Below are positions 45,507 to 56,329 of a DNA stretch of 64,000 bases, piece by piece. This DNA comes from Deinandra increscens subsp. villosa. Taxonomy: Eukaryota; Streptophyta; Magnoliopsida; Asterales; Asteraceae. The DNA lies in the NCBI GenBank assembly GCA_039602395.1, contig JBCNJP010000006.1:60882429-60946428 (forward strand), in the 5' to 3' direction. Within the stretch, counting starts at the first letter, position 1. Each line of letters opens with the position of its first letter. The notes beneath the pieces are model-generated. The model was not told where the DNA came from. It did no database searches and worked only from the letters and a program-made list of their open reading frames with translations. The translations under genes were made by a program, and so were the position numbers.

Positions 45507-47157
45507 TGTTGGAATTTTGGGAGAAAACTAGTGGAAAATGTGTTTTCTCACTAAATGTGAAAATGAGTTTTTCACCAACTTTGGACATAAAGAAAATATG
45601 GATAACATAGGTTGGTGGTGCTGTATTTTCTGGGTGTGTATAATACGTTGTGAAGGCTTTCCAACGCACCAAACCATGTCCAAATCCGAGCTCGCATGAA
45701 TGAGATATCGATGCTCAAAGTTGCGGCTTCAAAGATATTAAAGATGCGAAAATTATAGAGAAAATCAAGTGGAACTTATCCCACATTGGTTGGGGGGTTA
45801 ATCAAAAAGTGATTTATAAGGTTAGAACCTTACCAACTATTGTTTCCTTGAGTAGGAGACATCCATTGGACCCTGAGAGGTGCGACCCCTAACTCGCATT
45901 CGCACACGTGTGCGCATGGGCGTATGGGCGCAATGTGGTGCTTTGATGGCGCACTTTGCACTTCGCATCACCGCGAGTCGCCTTATTATTTTTTAGTTCA
46001 ACCGGAAGGTGGTCCGGTTGAAGTCCGGGCATATAGGTTCAAGCGGAGTGGAGAGTCGAACCGGGAGAACATGTTCGGGCGGAACAAGTTCGAGAGGAAC
46101 CAGTTCAGCCAGAAGGTGGGTCAAGTGGACATGTGTGGTCCGACCGGAACCGAGTTCAGCTGGAAATCATTCCGGTTGAAGTTCAAGCGGATGGTTCAAC
46201 CGGAAGGTTGGTCCAGAGCGCAAGTTCTTCTGAAAAAACAACTGTAACGCGTTTTTGAGCTAATTAAGGTAATTCCGCGTTAATTAGAAATCAATTTGCA
46301 TAAAAGATGTTTAATGCAAAGTTTGACCACGACTTATTGATGGTTCAACCAGAAAGGTTGGTCCAGAGCGTCAGTTCTTCCGGAATAACAGCTATAATGC
46401 GTTTTTTAGCTAATTAAGGTAATTCCGTGTTAATTAGAAATCAATTTGCATAAAAGACGTCTAATTTAAAGTTTAACTACGAATTATTTTGATTGCTCTC
46501 CAAGGATTTTACCATTATCAATAGAGCATCATAGGTTGATGCAAAATACACTAAGTTCACACATAATTCTTCCTCTCTTCTCAACTCTCTCTTTCTCTCA
46601 ACAACAAGTTCAAGATCATTATCCTGTTCATTAGGACCTTCAAGAACTCGAATGTAATTCCGGGCTTAGTATTATCCTGGTCGTACTTTCGGCTTTGCCG
46701 ATTGTACCCTGGAAAACAAAACGGGTTCTTCGGTAGACCTAGAATTTGTTTTAAGGGACCCGGATTTTGACCCGTTTCGCCGGTTTTCTTACTTGTTTTC
46801 TTTTCTTAGAACAATTTTGTCTTTTCTTTATTCTTAAAGTCTCTAAACCTTTCTCAAAACCCCATTTTAATCTTCATATATTTCTTCACTGTATTTCACC
46901 TTATACTTGGCATTCTATTTTCCATTTCCTTTTATTACCGTAGTTGTTATTCTTTCGTTTCTTTGTATTGTATTATTTATTTCCTTATAAATTATACTGT
47001 AACTCTTATATTCTATTTCCCTGTATTGTTCAAATTGTTGATAGGAGTAGATCTCTTTTATTTCATTGTTGTGTAATAGAGTATGTTTATTTTCTTCGTT
47101 GTAATCGTCAAAATAAAAGGATTTATTTTAATTAAATTCACAAACGGTTTTACTACA
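45507..47157. mobile_element. Solo LTR, 1651 bp, with 5-bp target duplication GATTA
   Basis: Begins TGTTGGAATTTTGGGAG and ends GGTTTTACTACA. GATTA lies on both sides (45502-45506 and 47158-47162). No gag-pol is present. Inside, two diverged copies of a 149-bp unit start at 46192 and 46341 (TGGTTCAACCRGAA, TTGGTCCAGAGCG). TCTCTCTTTCTCTC followed by a long TTTT/CTT-rich end looks like an R-U5 region on the plus strand. The family is not determined. Confidence 0.85.
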
Positions 47158-48340
47158 GATTATATCTATGCAAGGAACATGTGTTGAATTGTCGGGACAC
47201 ACGGTGATTCCGGTGATGATTATATCTACATGCAAGGCCGACCATGCACGTGTAAACCCTTTCATGCCCATACCATTTTATGGCACCTCCACGTACATCC
47301 CTACATGTCAATACACATCTATGAACGACTGTATACATCATACACATGCCCATAAAGGTTCATCGGAAACGAGTATTATAAAAAGAAAAAAATTGTGACG
47401 TACATCATATAGTTGTTGGCGTTAATTATTGATTAAGTTCGATACGTGAAGTTACAGGTCGATTATGTAACTAGTCTAAAGTATAGTTTAGGTGCATTAT
47501 GTATTGTGATTAGGAGAATAGTCAACTATATAAAGATTAATTAGAAGTTAGAAATTGATTTTGAGGGGACACATCGATTGTAATAATGGTGACGTTCCAT
47601 CTCATCCTCATTTGTACCAATGTAAAGCAAAGATTAGAGTATGATGATCGATTAATACAATTCGTCTTTAGGGTTAATCGCAATTCTTTTGTTCTTGTTT
47701 CTTCTTTGCTTGTGATGATTGAATTGTGATTAATAAACTATCTATGATAAGGCTTTCAAACTATTTTTAGCACGTACTATAGGCACCATAAAATTTTGTA
47801 AATCTATTAAGCTTGATAAATTGCACCAGGATGAGTTTCATATCATTATAAAGGGAAAAAAACGAAAATGACCATTGTTGACTTTGAAACTACAATTTTG
47901 ACCCTCTGAATTCCACTTCTCCAAATTGACCTCCACCAATGGAACAAAGATAAATCACGAGTTCCGTCTAAAAGGTTTGTGTAAACATCCAATTGAAACT
48001 TCATGCGTGTACAGTTAGTCATACCGGCGTAATAATGGACCCCGCCCCATATCATTTTCTTGCAACTTTATAGCCTCACATTCTGAAGCATCCGAGGCAG
48101 ACACGTGTCCACATATAAAACCCAAATACCATACCGGCTGAATACCTTTTAGCCGGCTAATTTCAGCCGTCCAAACCAACGACTTAATTTAGTTCGGTGG
48201 AGTTATAATTTAGGCGGTTTCTTCACAGTTATTAATTCCATCGAGAAGAGTCGGAGCACAATTGAGGGAAATCAAAATTAACCAAAGGCGAGTCTCTTTG
48301 CTGGTAATTTGGTTTTCATGGTTTTCATGAGTTCATCCTC
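47158..48340. other. Transposon-rich spacer, no gene seen
   Basis: Contains the second copy of an about 62-bp repeat (47175-47240), diffuse LTR-like sequence near 47450-47760 and, at 48115-48122, a TATA-like ATATAAAA that may have served the Myb/SANT pseudogene. Confidence 0.4.
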
Positions 48341-48474
48341 TGATTAGAGTCGGAGCCACCTACACTCTGTTTGACCCATCTAAATTTAATTTTAATTCTA
48401 TGATTGCCTGTTTGTTTTTTGGGTCCCTTGTTTTTTATCTCTTTATTGGTGACATGGTTTGTCTTGACAACAGG

Positions 48475-48975
48475 ATGAGTTCATACATCCCTAGTTTCAG
48501 AACAATTACTTCGATTATGGAGGAGCCATCAGAGGGTCCTGAACCATGGACCAGTGCACAGGAGGAGGCACTGGTACAAGCATGGGTTTTTGTTCGACAA
48601 ACAAGCCCTAATGTGAATACGCTAGAATTCTGGGATTTGGTTCAGAAAAGGTTTCATGTGATTCTTGGAGGTGAAAGGTGCAGGAACAATCACGAAGTTA
48701 TGACGAAGTGCCTTCATCTTCGACAGGCGATGTTGTTTTAAAGGAGCGTATATGATGATGTTTACAAGGAGCGTGTGGAAGAATGGAATGAAACTGACAT
48801 CTGGGAGATGGCCCAAAACCTGTACCGAAAAACCAAAGGTACCAGTTTCAACCATATTGGTAGTTGGGAGGTTGGTCAGGGGACAGAATTCATAAAGCAA
48901 CTCTTGGTGAAAATTGCTACATTTATTGTTTTATGTTTCATTTGTATGGATTTTCACTATGTTTGTTGGTTATGA
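48475..48975 (+). pseudogene. Myb/SANT-like (trihelix type) protein, broken by one in-frame stop
   Basis: The frame starting MSSYIPSFRTITSIMEE continues with PWTSAQEEALVQAWVFV and FWDLVQKRF, the Trp-spaced helices of a Myb/SANT-like domain. After a TAA at 48739-48741 the same frame goes on with DDVYKERVEEWNETDIWEMA and YRKTKGTSFNHIGSWEV. This combination is typical of plant PIF/Harbinger-associated DNA-binding proteins and of 'NAM-associated'/GST-T3-like annotations. Only one nonsense codon separates the halves. After GSWEV the reading degrades, with hydrophobic nonsense. I cannot tell whether it belonged to a transposon or was a captured host gene. Confidence 0.65.
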
Positions 48976-49246
48976 ACAATCCCCTGTTATTTGGAACCAT
49001 AGTTAGAACTATATCTGTTCCAATCTTCAACCGCTTCAAACTTAAAATTGTCATTTCCTACCGCAAGAAATTCATTTTTTGACTACAGCTGGTCCAATCT
49101 TCTACCGGAAGAAATTAAATGTTTAATAATTAATAAATATTTAACAAATATATTTAAAATTGAGTATACAAAAACTTAAATATTTAATAAATATATATAT
49201 ATAAATCCGGTCCAATCTTCCGACTTAATTTCTGGTATATACCCTT
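48976..49246. other. Spacer with repeated GGTCCAATCTTC phrases
   Basis: CTGTTCCAATCTTCAACCG, CTGGTCCAATCTTCTACCGG and CCGGTCCAATCTTCCGAC occur here. Two more copies lie at 52815 and 53068, beyond the solo LTR, which suggests that one older repeat family was split by it. Confidence 0.5.
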
Positions 49247-51910
49247 TGTGACAACTGCAACTTCCCAAGTTAACTCCGTTAACTTTTCCGTTAGTTAGTT
49301 CCGTTAGCAAACCCGAGACCCGTTATTTGATTTATTTGTATATCGTTCATGTCTATGTGCTAATTGATGTTAGTAACTTGTTTTGTGAATTCGTTTCATG
49401 ACATTATGTGTTATTCGAAAATTTTGTGTTTTTGGGTAAAAACCGGACTTCGCGCGTAAATTGAAATTTTTATGTGTAAATTCTAAATTTACGTAACCAT
49501 TCTAAATCCTCCATTTTAAATGAGTTAAAAACAATTGGAGATGTTTTTAAAATTATCACTTTACAACTTTTAGTTAAAAACCCACTTAAAATGAGTTATA
49601 TGCTTGTTATGTTTAAAATAAAAGATGAGGGACCAAACATGTAAATTCCCTTAAAAAAACCTGCCATCTTCCTCCTCCCTCCTCACTTTCACGATCCAAA
49701 CCCCCTCCCCCTCTCTTTCTTACGGTTCCTCACAAACACACACACACACACATTGCAAATTTCGTGAAATCAAGCATCAAGGAGCAAGATTTGGAGTTTG
49801 GAAGCTCAATCAAGCTACAAGAACACTCAAGGAAGCTCCCTTTTCTTTTCTTCATCTCAAACCTGCGATTATTCCTCCAATTTGGTAAACCCTAAATTTT
49901 GAAATCCGAATTTGTTGATTGCATGTGTGTTTTCTAGTGTTTTTGTGCTAAATGTGTAGTTTATATGCTTATGAAACTTGATTTAGGTGAAGGTATGCTA
50001 ACTATTGATTTAGGTCCGAATTTTTGAGAGTTCTAGATCTGGAAATTTGCCCCAAATTTTTGCTCCATGTGTTCTTGAGGTTAAGTGAGTGTTAGGTGTT
50101 GGAATTTGGATGAAATGTACATATATGCTAGCTTCCATGTCCACATTTTGCTACGATTTCGATATGATTTTGATATGAACTTGTTTAGGACAGAAATTAC
50201 ATATTAATATGATTATAAACTTGTTAGTAGATGTTAAATGATCAATTGGATGCTAAAACTCAAAAACCATAATTTTTGCAAACACCAAATTTTTGACAGC
50301 TTTGACCATAATTTTTGGTCAACTTGCAGCAGCCATAACTTGCTCAATTTTTATCGAAATCAGTTGATTCTTTTTCCGTGATAAAGTAGGATGTCTTAGC
50401 TTTACAACGGCTACTTGCACACTTTCTAAAACCTCCGTTTGGTCACCCAAATCACTGCTGCAAGCTGGGTGCGCAAAGCTGTCAAGTTCAGTGAAAAGTA
50501 GACTTTCCAATTTGGTTGGGCATGTAAATCTTGTTTTAATGATTCGTTTGCTATTTGAAATTGATTGTTATATATTGAAGGTAAGATCTGGAAGGTTTGG
50601 TTCTTGAATTATAAGTTTTGAGTGAGTTATGCAAGTTTTTGTTTTAATTTGACTAGTTTGCTAAATGCTGAAAATGCTAACTTTCAACGCGCATAACTTT
50701 CTCATTTCTTAACCTTTTTTACTTGATTCTTTTTTAAAAAAATCCTAATTGATATGTAGTATATGCCTGTAAAATTTAAAGAGTTAACTCTAAGTATTGT
50801 GGATTTTAGCTATGTCACTTGATAAGTGCTTGAAATTTGACTTTCTGGGCCAACTTTGACATAAGTTGCAATTTCTTGATTTTGTCCCAAATTGGGGTTA
50901 TATGTGCATTTTGTGACTTGTATGATTGTAGGAAACATGTTTAGGTGTTTATGTGCAAATTTCGTCCTAGCGACACCTTCTAATTTGATTAGGCCGTATT
51001 TACCCAAATAGGTTGACTTTGACCAACCTGTTGAACCAAGTGCCGAGTACCAGTGCACCCTAAGGTGAGTTCATTTATATTATTGTTATGTCCGTTCAGG
51101 GAAGATAACGCGCAGGTGGTTGCATACGGTAAGGATGGTGACCCAAACGGTAAGGTATTTCTTACTGGGTAAATTTTCGACATAATATCATATGTTTCAC
51201 TGAATTGAACTTTATTTATAAAAAGTCCTTACTTTCGGGCCGTTAATATACAGTAGCGAGGTAATATTGAGTAGTACTATTGGGGATTGACACCCCCGCT
51301 CAGCGGTGCACGTGATGCACCCTCCTGACTGGCGGTCGGACTGAGATCAATGTTAGCCTACCCACCGTGATCCGTAAAGACACGGGAAGGCAAGGTTCAT
51401 AGGTACCCCTATCAAAACATTGTCAACTTCGGTTACGAACAATTCAGGTGTACATAACTATAGGCTAGCTACCTTCGATATGAAATTTTACTGGCCTTAT
51501 GATTATTGAATTGTGTTTTACCTTTTCTTTATTCATATACATTAGGTCTACATGTGACGTGTAGACCGCTTTAGTGAACTCACTAGCCTTGGCTGACACT
51601 TGATCGTTGTTTCCATTTCAGGTCGTTAGGTGGATCATGGACGGCACCGGAGGTGGCAGTACCCCCCTATGATTATCTTTTGAAAATCCGGAATTTCAAG
51701 CATTTAAACCCACCGTTTTGTAAAACCATAACCATAAACTTTGATTATGCTTCCGCTAAACTATTAAACTTGCTCTTGGTTTGTAATTTATGTTTTATGT
51801 CCCTTTTATAAACTTTGTTATGGTTTGGTTGTAACTGAAGTCTGGGATCCTGGTCTGGATCATACCCCCACACGGTTATGCTCCGTTAAGTGGAAATTGG
51901 GGGTGTGGCA
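49247..51910 (+). mobile_element. Solo LTR, about 2.66 kb, with 5-bp target duplication CCCTT
   Basis: Begins TGTGACAACTGCAACTTCCC and ends TTGGGGGTGTGGCA. CCCTT is present at 49242-49246 and 51911-51915. Size and end sequences resemble LTRs of Ty3/Gypsy chromoviruses (Tekay/Del type) in Asteraceae, which is inference. A CA microsatellite lies at 49735-49753. No internal coding region is present. Confidence 0.85.
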
Positions 51911-52550
51911 CCCTTTTTAATATTGTCATTTCCGTGTCAAATTTAATATATATCAATGTAAGTCCTATAGGTAATAATAAGATTCTGACAGTGTAGAGTT
52001 GTACAGTTGCTAGTTAATAATAAGCACTTTACAGCTGGAGTTTTTTTTACCAGATAGGTACATTAACAAAAGAAAAAAAAACTTTTATATAAAATATCTA
52101 AAACGTTATAATTTACTACAGTTGTTCCCGTCCCAACTTTACTTTTATATAACAAAACTTTAATAAATAAATAAATAAATAAAACCAAAATTTAATAAAT
52201 AAATTAGATCATATTTAGATGTTGATATCGCTGATGATAACTCTAAAGACTTCCGATTACACTTTTAATATATTATATATTTTCACTATTAAAAAAATTA
52301 GTATCTCTATAAAAAAATTATACAAATATAAATTTATATAATAGTCGTTATGGATTTTTTTTTTAAAAATTATTAGTATATGACGAGCCTATAGTACAAC
52401 ACAGAGAGGGTCTTTTTTACTCATTGGAAAATTATTTATTATAAGTTTGTCTAACTCTTAAATTTTGTGGTGATGACGAATGAATTTTTTTAGTAATTAA
52501 AGTAAGACAAAACTTTATGTTTATTAGATAGTATAGATATAGATAGATAT

Positions 52551-52585
<35 letters not shown>

Positions 52586-53126
52586 TTAATATAAAAAAAT
52601 GAAAAATAATTAGTTTACACCCCACCTTCTCACGCAACCTTCTGCTACACACCTTCACCCGGAAATGAACAGTGTGGAGTAGATAGGCTTCCGTCCCATC
52701 ATTCTGACGCAGAAGTTATTGTCATTTCCGATTCAAATTTCACCCGGATATTAGAATATAATTGTTAATTTTAAATAATTGGCTATGGAAATTATATACC
52801 TTGTCTAACAACATCCGGTCCAATCTTCAACCGGCAAAGTTAAGATTTTCCCATTTCCGACAAAAATGTAAAATATTCTAAATCGCGCAACCTTCTGCTA
52901 CACACCTTCACCCGGAGATGAACAGTGTGGAGTAGATAGGCTTCCGTCCCATCATAGTGACACATAAGTTATTGTCATTTTCGATTCAAGTTTCAACCGG
53001 ATATTAGAATATAATTGTTAATTTAATATAATTGGCTATGAAAATTATATACCTTGTCTAACAACATCCCGTCCAATCTTCAACCGGCAAAGTTAAAATA
53101 TTCTAAAAGAAAGCTTACAAAATATC
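51911..53126. other. AT-rich spacer with an AT microsatellite and a large tandem duplication
   Basis: 52540-52585 is a GATATA/AT microsatellite. The rest is covered by the duplication at 52633-53107. No coding region is seen. Confidence 0.5.
52633..53107. repeat. Tandem duplication, 253-bp spacing
   Basis: CGCAACCTTCTGCTACACAC starts at 52633 and again at 52886. The copies share GAACAGTGTGGAGTAGATAG, TATACCTTGTCTAACAACAT and CCAATCTTCAACCGGCAAAG, with scattered substitutions. The second copy is about 30 bp shorter. Confidence 0.9.
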
Positions 53127-53191
53127 TTAATTTATAGGCATCATACTATGCATTACAATAACTATTATAAACCCAAAAAAAAAAAACAGTC

Positions 53192-53497
53192 TCATTGGGT
53201 GAAGTTCTTCTTCAAGTGCAGAGAAGCTGACCTTGCAGTAGTTATCCGAATTAGCATGGCATCCATTTGGGAATCCAACACGCCCTGGTCCTTGCAGTAC
53301 CTCCTGGCTGAATCTAGCCATTTTTCATTGTCGTTGGAAAGCAAACGTTCACGAAGCCTCTCTGTATCCACATATTTGTCTAGCACATACTTCCTTAGCT
53401 GGTTGAATCCGTTTGTGATGTAGTAGTCTTCTCTGCTCAGGTTGTTTATTGTCTCCCCTATCTTGTCATTCCAAAACTTTTCATCTCTTGACTCCAT
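53192..53497 (-). CDS. Small protein of unknown function, 101 aa
   Basis: A single-exon frame starts MESRDEKFWNDKIGE and is rich in charged residues (KYVDTERLRERL, NEKWLDSARRYC), so it is probably soluble and helical. I do not recognise the family. A TATA-like ATAAATAG lies about 75 bp upstream (53571-53578, minus strand), and the leader AACACACACAACACAC is plant-like. An upstream in-frame ATG at 53554 would add 19 residues; I prefer 53497 because of the TATA spacing. It points away from the gene at 54154. It could be an accessory gene of a transposon, since it sits between repeats. Confidence 0.45.
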   Translation of the reverse strand: MESRDEKFWNDKIGETINNLSREDYYITNGFNQLRKYVLDKYVDTERLRERLLSNDNEKWLDSARRYCKDQGVLDSQMDAMLIRITTARSASLHLKKNFTQ

Positions 53498-53753
53498 TGA
53501 TAACCCTTGAATGTGTGTTGTGTGTGTTTTTGAATTGCTTTTAATGGGGCTCAATCCTGTCTATTTATCACCCGGTCACCATGCGCAACACTAATCGTTG
53601 CTGACGTTTGCTTTACAATTAAAGGTAATAATTAGATTATTTGTTAGGACTATGGTAATTGTTACACTTGTAAAATAGCTTTGGATAATGTACCTTTTGA
53701 GATGGCTAGATATTAATGCGTGTAGATTGTGCTGGCAGATACCTGGTAGTTAT

Positions 53754-54025
53754 GGGATAATTTCATATATACCCCTTACAAAAGTGAAAAATAGCAAATA
53801 TACCCAATTTACGATGAGTTTGTATTTTCAATTGTTTTTGCATTAATATTTTATATACACATATATTAACTTTTTTATTTATATTTAACAGGTTATATTT
53901 TTATATATGAAATTTAAAGTTGAAGAAGAATCAAGGGTAAAATGGTCACATTTTGAAAATGTTAAAATAAATTTTGGTAAATTTGATATTTTTTAATTTA
54001 GTAAGGGTATATATATAAATATCCC
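53754..54025. mobile_element. MITE-like inverted repeat between two divergent small genes
   Basis: GGGATAATTTCATATATACC and its imperfect complement GGGTATATATATAAATATCCC bracket about 270 bp of AT-rich sequence. Target duplication unclear. Confidence 0.55.
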
Positions 54026-54153
54026 TAACAAGTCCACCGAAAGCCCACCAAAATCCATTTCCCTATAAATACGTGACAGACCCGTAGATCGTTACTTGCT
54101 TCTCCTCCCAAGACTTTCTCCCAATATCCCTCTATATTGCATTTCTCACAACC

Positions 54154-54483
54154 ATGGCGTCATCGTCCTCTAACACCACATTTGGGAAGGTCTCCAAGCA
54201 AGAGCTGGTAGGCATCGTGAGCGAGAAAGTGGACGAGCAGATGTTTGTGCACGATTCTCTCATGTGTTCCGTTGCTAGGATGAACGAGGGAATCAGTAGT
54301 TTCGTAAGAATTAGGCAGGAGGTGATGCGTCTCCCTGAGTCAGACCATTGCAATCAAATGCTCACATATTTGTAGGAGTTGCTGAGGATGGAGCACAACA
54401 CTATGAAAGAAATTTCTGAATCCCTAGAGGTTGGGACAAAGTCGATCGATCTGCAGATTGCCTTTATTGGCAGTTTAGGATAG
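54154..54483 (+). pseudogene. Small unknown protein, 73 aa before an in-frame TAG, about 108 codons in all
   Basis: The frame starts MASSSSNTTFGKVSKQELVG. A TATA box (CTATAAATAC, 54063-54072) lies about 85 bp upstream, and the start context ACCATGGCG is good. It stops at a TAG (54373-54375), then continues in the same frame with ELLRMEHNTMKEISESLEVG to a second stop at 54481. The predicted protein is helical with heptad-like spacing. Either it is a real 73-aa protein or the TAG is a recent nonsense mutation; conservation of frame beyond the stop favours the second. No known family. Confidence 0.45.
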
Positions 54484-55357
54484 TGTTATTTTCTTTTATT
54501 TTTACGTTTACTTATGTCAACCTCCCCTGTATTTTGAAATGTTATGACGGGGTTTAAAATTAAAATGCTATGTTATAAATGTTTGTATTTCTAATATGGT
54601 TTTAAATGTTCGTATTAGTAATTTGGTTTTAAATTTTATTTAAATTTCATCCCTAACATAATTCCCCTTTTGTTCATTTTGTCTATAAAATATAATATAT
54701 ATGCAATAAAAATAATTTATTAGAGGTTAATAACTTTAAGGTTAGTAATTAATTAAAGTTTAATTAATAACCTTAATATAAAAAATTATATTTGAATAAC
54801 TACTTATATGTTAGTTAGTTATTAAAATTTTAAACTAAAAAAAACCTAATATAGAAAATTTTGTATTTGTATAATTATTAATGAAAATGTATGCTTAAAC
54901 AATTTTTTTAGGGGTGACAAGTGTCTTTTTTACTAAGTAAAGTATGTCAACATAATATAGTATATAGGTAAAGATATAGATATAGATATAAATATTTTAA
55001 TATTAACCTAAAGCTCAGACGGAGAACCTTAGGGTTCAACATCTCCGATCCAACCCAGGGTGAATACTTTCAAATTTCATCCGGCCCAGTACCCATTTTT
55101 AATAGACACCAGGCCCATAGCTCCGGGAGAATCTTACGGTTCAACATCTGAATTGAAGTCATCCGGCCCAGTACCCGTTCTTAATATAGACACCCGGCCC
55201 ATGGCTCCGGGACAAACTGTGTTCCTTTGAAACTCAAAACGACAAAACAATAAAAGCCCTAAAATCCCGCCATTCCAAATTAACCAACCTATTTGTGTTC
55301 CTTTGAAACACAAAACACTTCCTTCTTTTCAAATCAGTCAGGCAACCAGAATCATCT
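54484..55357. other. Spacer and upstream region of the large transposon-type gene
   Basis: AT-rich to about 55010. From 55030 to 55220 there is a tandem duplication: GGTTCAACATCT (55031, 55137) and CATCCGGCCCAGTACCC (55080, 55160), each followed by GGCCCATRGCTCCGGGA. It lies 140-330 bp before the ATG at 55358 and could hold its promoter. Confidence 0.55.
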
Positions 55358-56329
55358 ATGGCACCAAAAGCTGCTAAAATCAAGGGTAAAAAGGGCGGAG
55401 AACCAGAATCCCCATTTGCAAAAGATCATAATGTCACTGTAATTCTGGACAAGCCTGCTCAGAGAGAGGTGTTTCATGGCATGATTGATTTTCTTAAAGA
55501 GTCGCATCTTCACTTTGCGTTGACAGTTACGACGAATATTTACGAAACAACAATGTCTGAATTTTGGTCGCTTGTAAGGGTTTGCACCGATGAAAATAAG
55601 GAAAAGTTATTAGAGAGTAATATTGGAGACGTGGTAGTGTGCATCAACGAATCCATCATTAGAAAACACTTGAGATTGAGAGATGAAGGAGGATATATGA
55701 TGGTCGATCACACAAAGTACCAGGAGACATTTGAGAATATCGGCTACGGTGGTGATAGGACGATAAAAACTATTAAGAAGGGGCAACTTCCCTATAAATG
55801 GAGGTTCTTAGCACACACGCTACTCGCGTTCCTAACACTCAAGAAGTCAGGTTACGACGACCTTGCCGCCGAACAAGCTTCAGCCTTCTATGCCCTCATA
55901 CACGGTGATAATTTTAATTTCTCAAAGATGATACTCAATGGATTACTTGAAAACGTCGTGAATTATTGGTTTTGCATGTACCCCAGGTTTCTTTCTTACA
56001 TCCTAAAATGCGAGTACCCATCTATTGTGTTTAAAGGGAACATTTTATACCAAAGGCTTTTAAATGATACAACCTTTTCGCGATTGTCCCATAACATAAC
56101 AGAGTTTTTAGGAAGGGATACGGACTTACGAGCTATCCAATACCCAAACCACGTCAGTTTCCTGATGAACCTCACCAATTAGAGGTTCAGACAATGAGGG
56201 GTACCGATGTTCATGAGCAGGCAACAACAGATGGAGGTCCTACTGAAGATGTGGTTACCTCACCAAAAACCCATCAGGCATCTTCTAGTACATACAATAT
56301 TTATTCAACATCTAAAAAGAGGAAGAGGG

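Noticed and set aside
47168..47398. Overlapping frames near 47.2-47.4 kb on both strands
   Set aside because: No domain, and the region is a repeat flanking a solo LTR.
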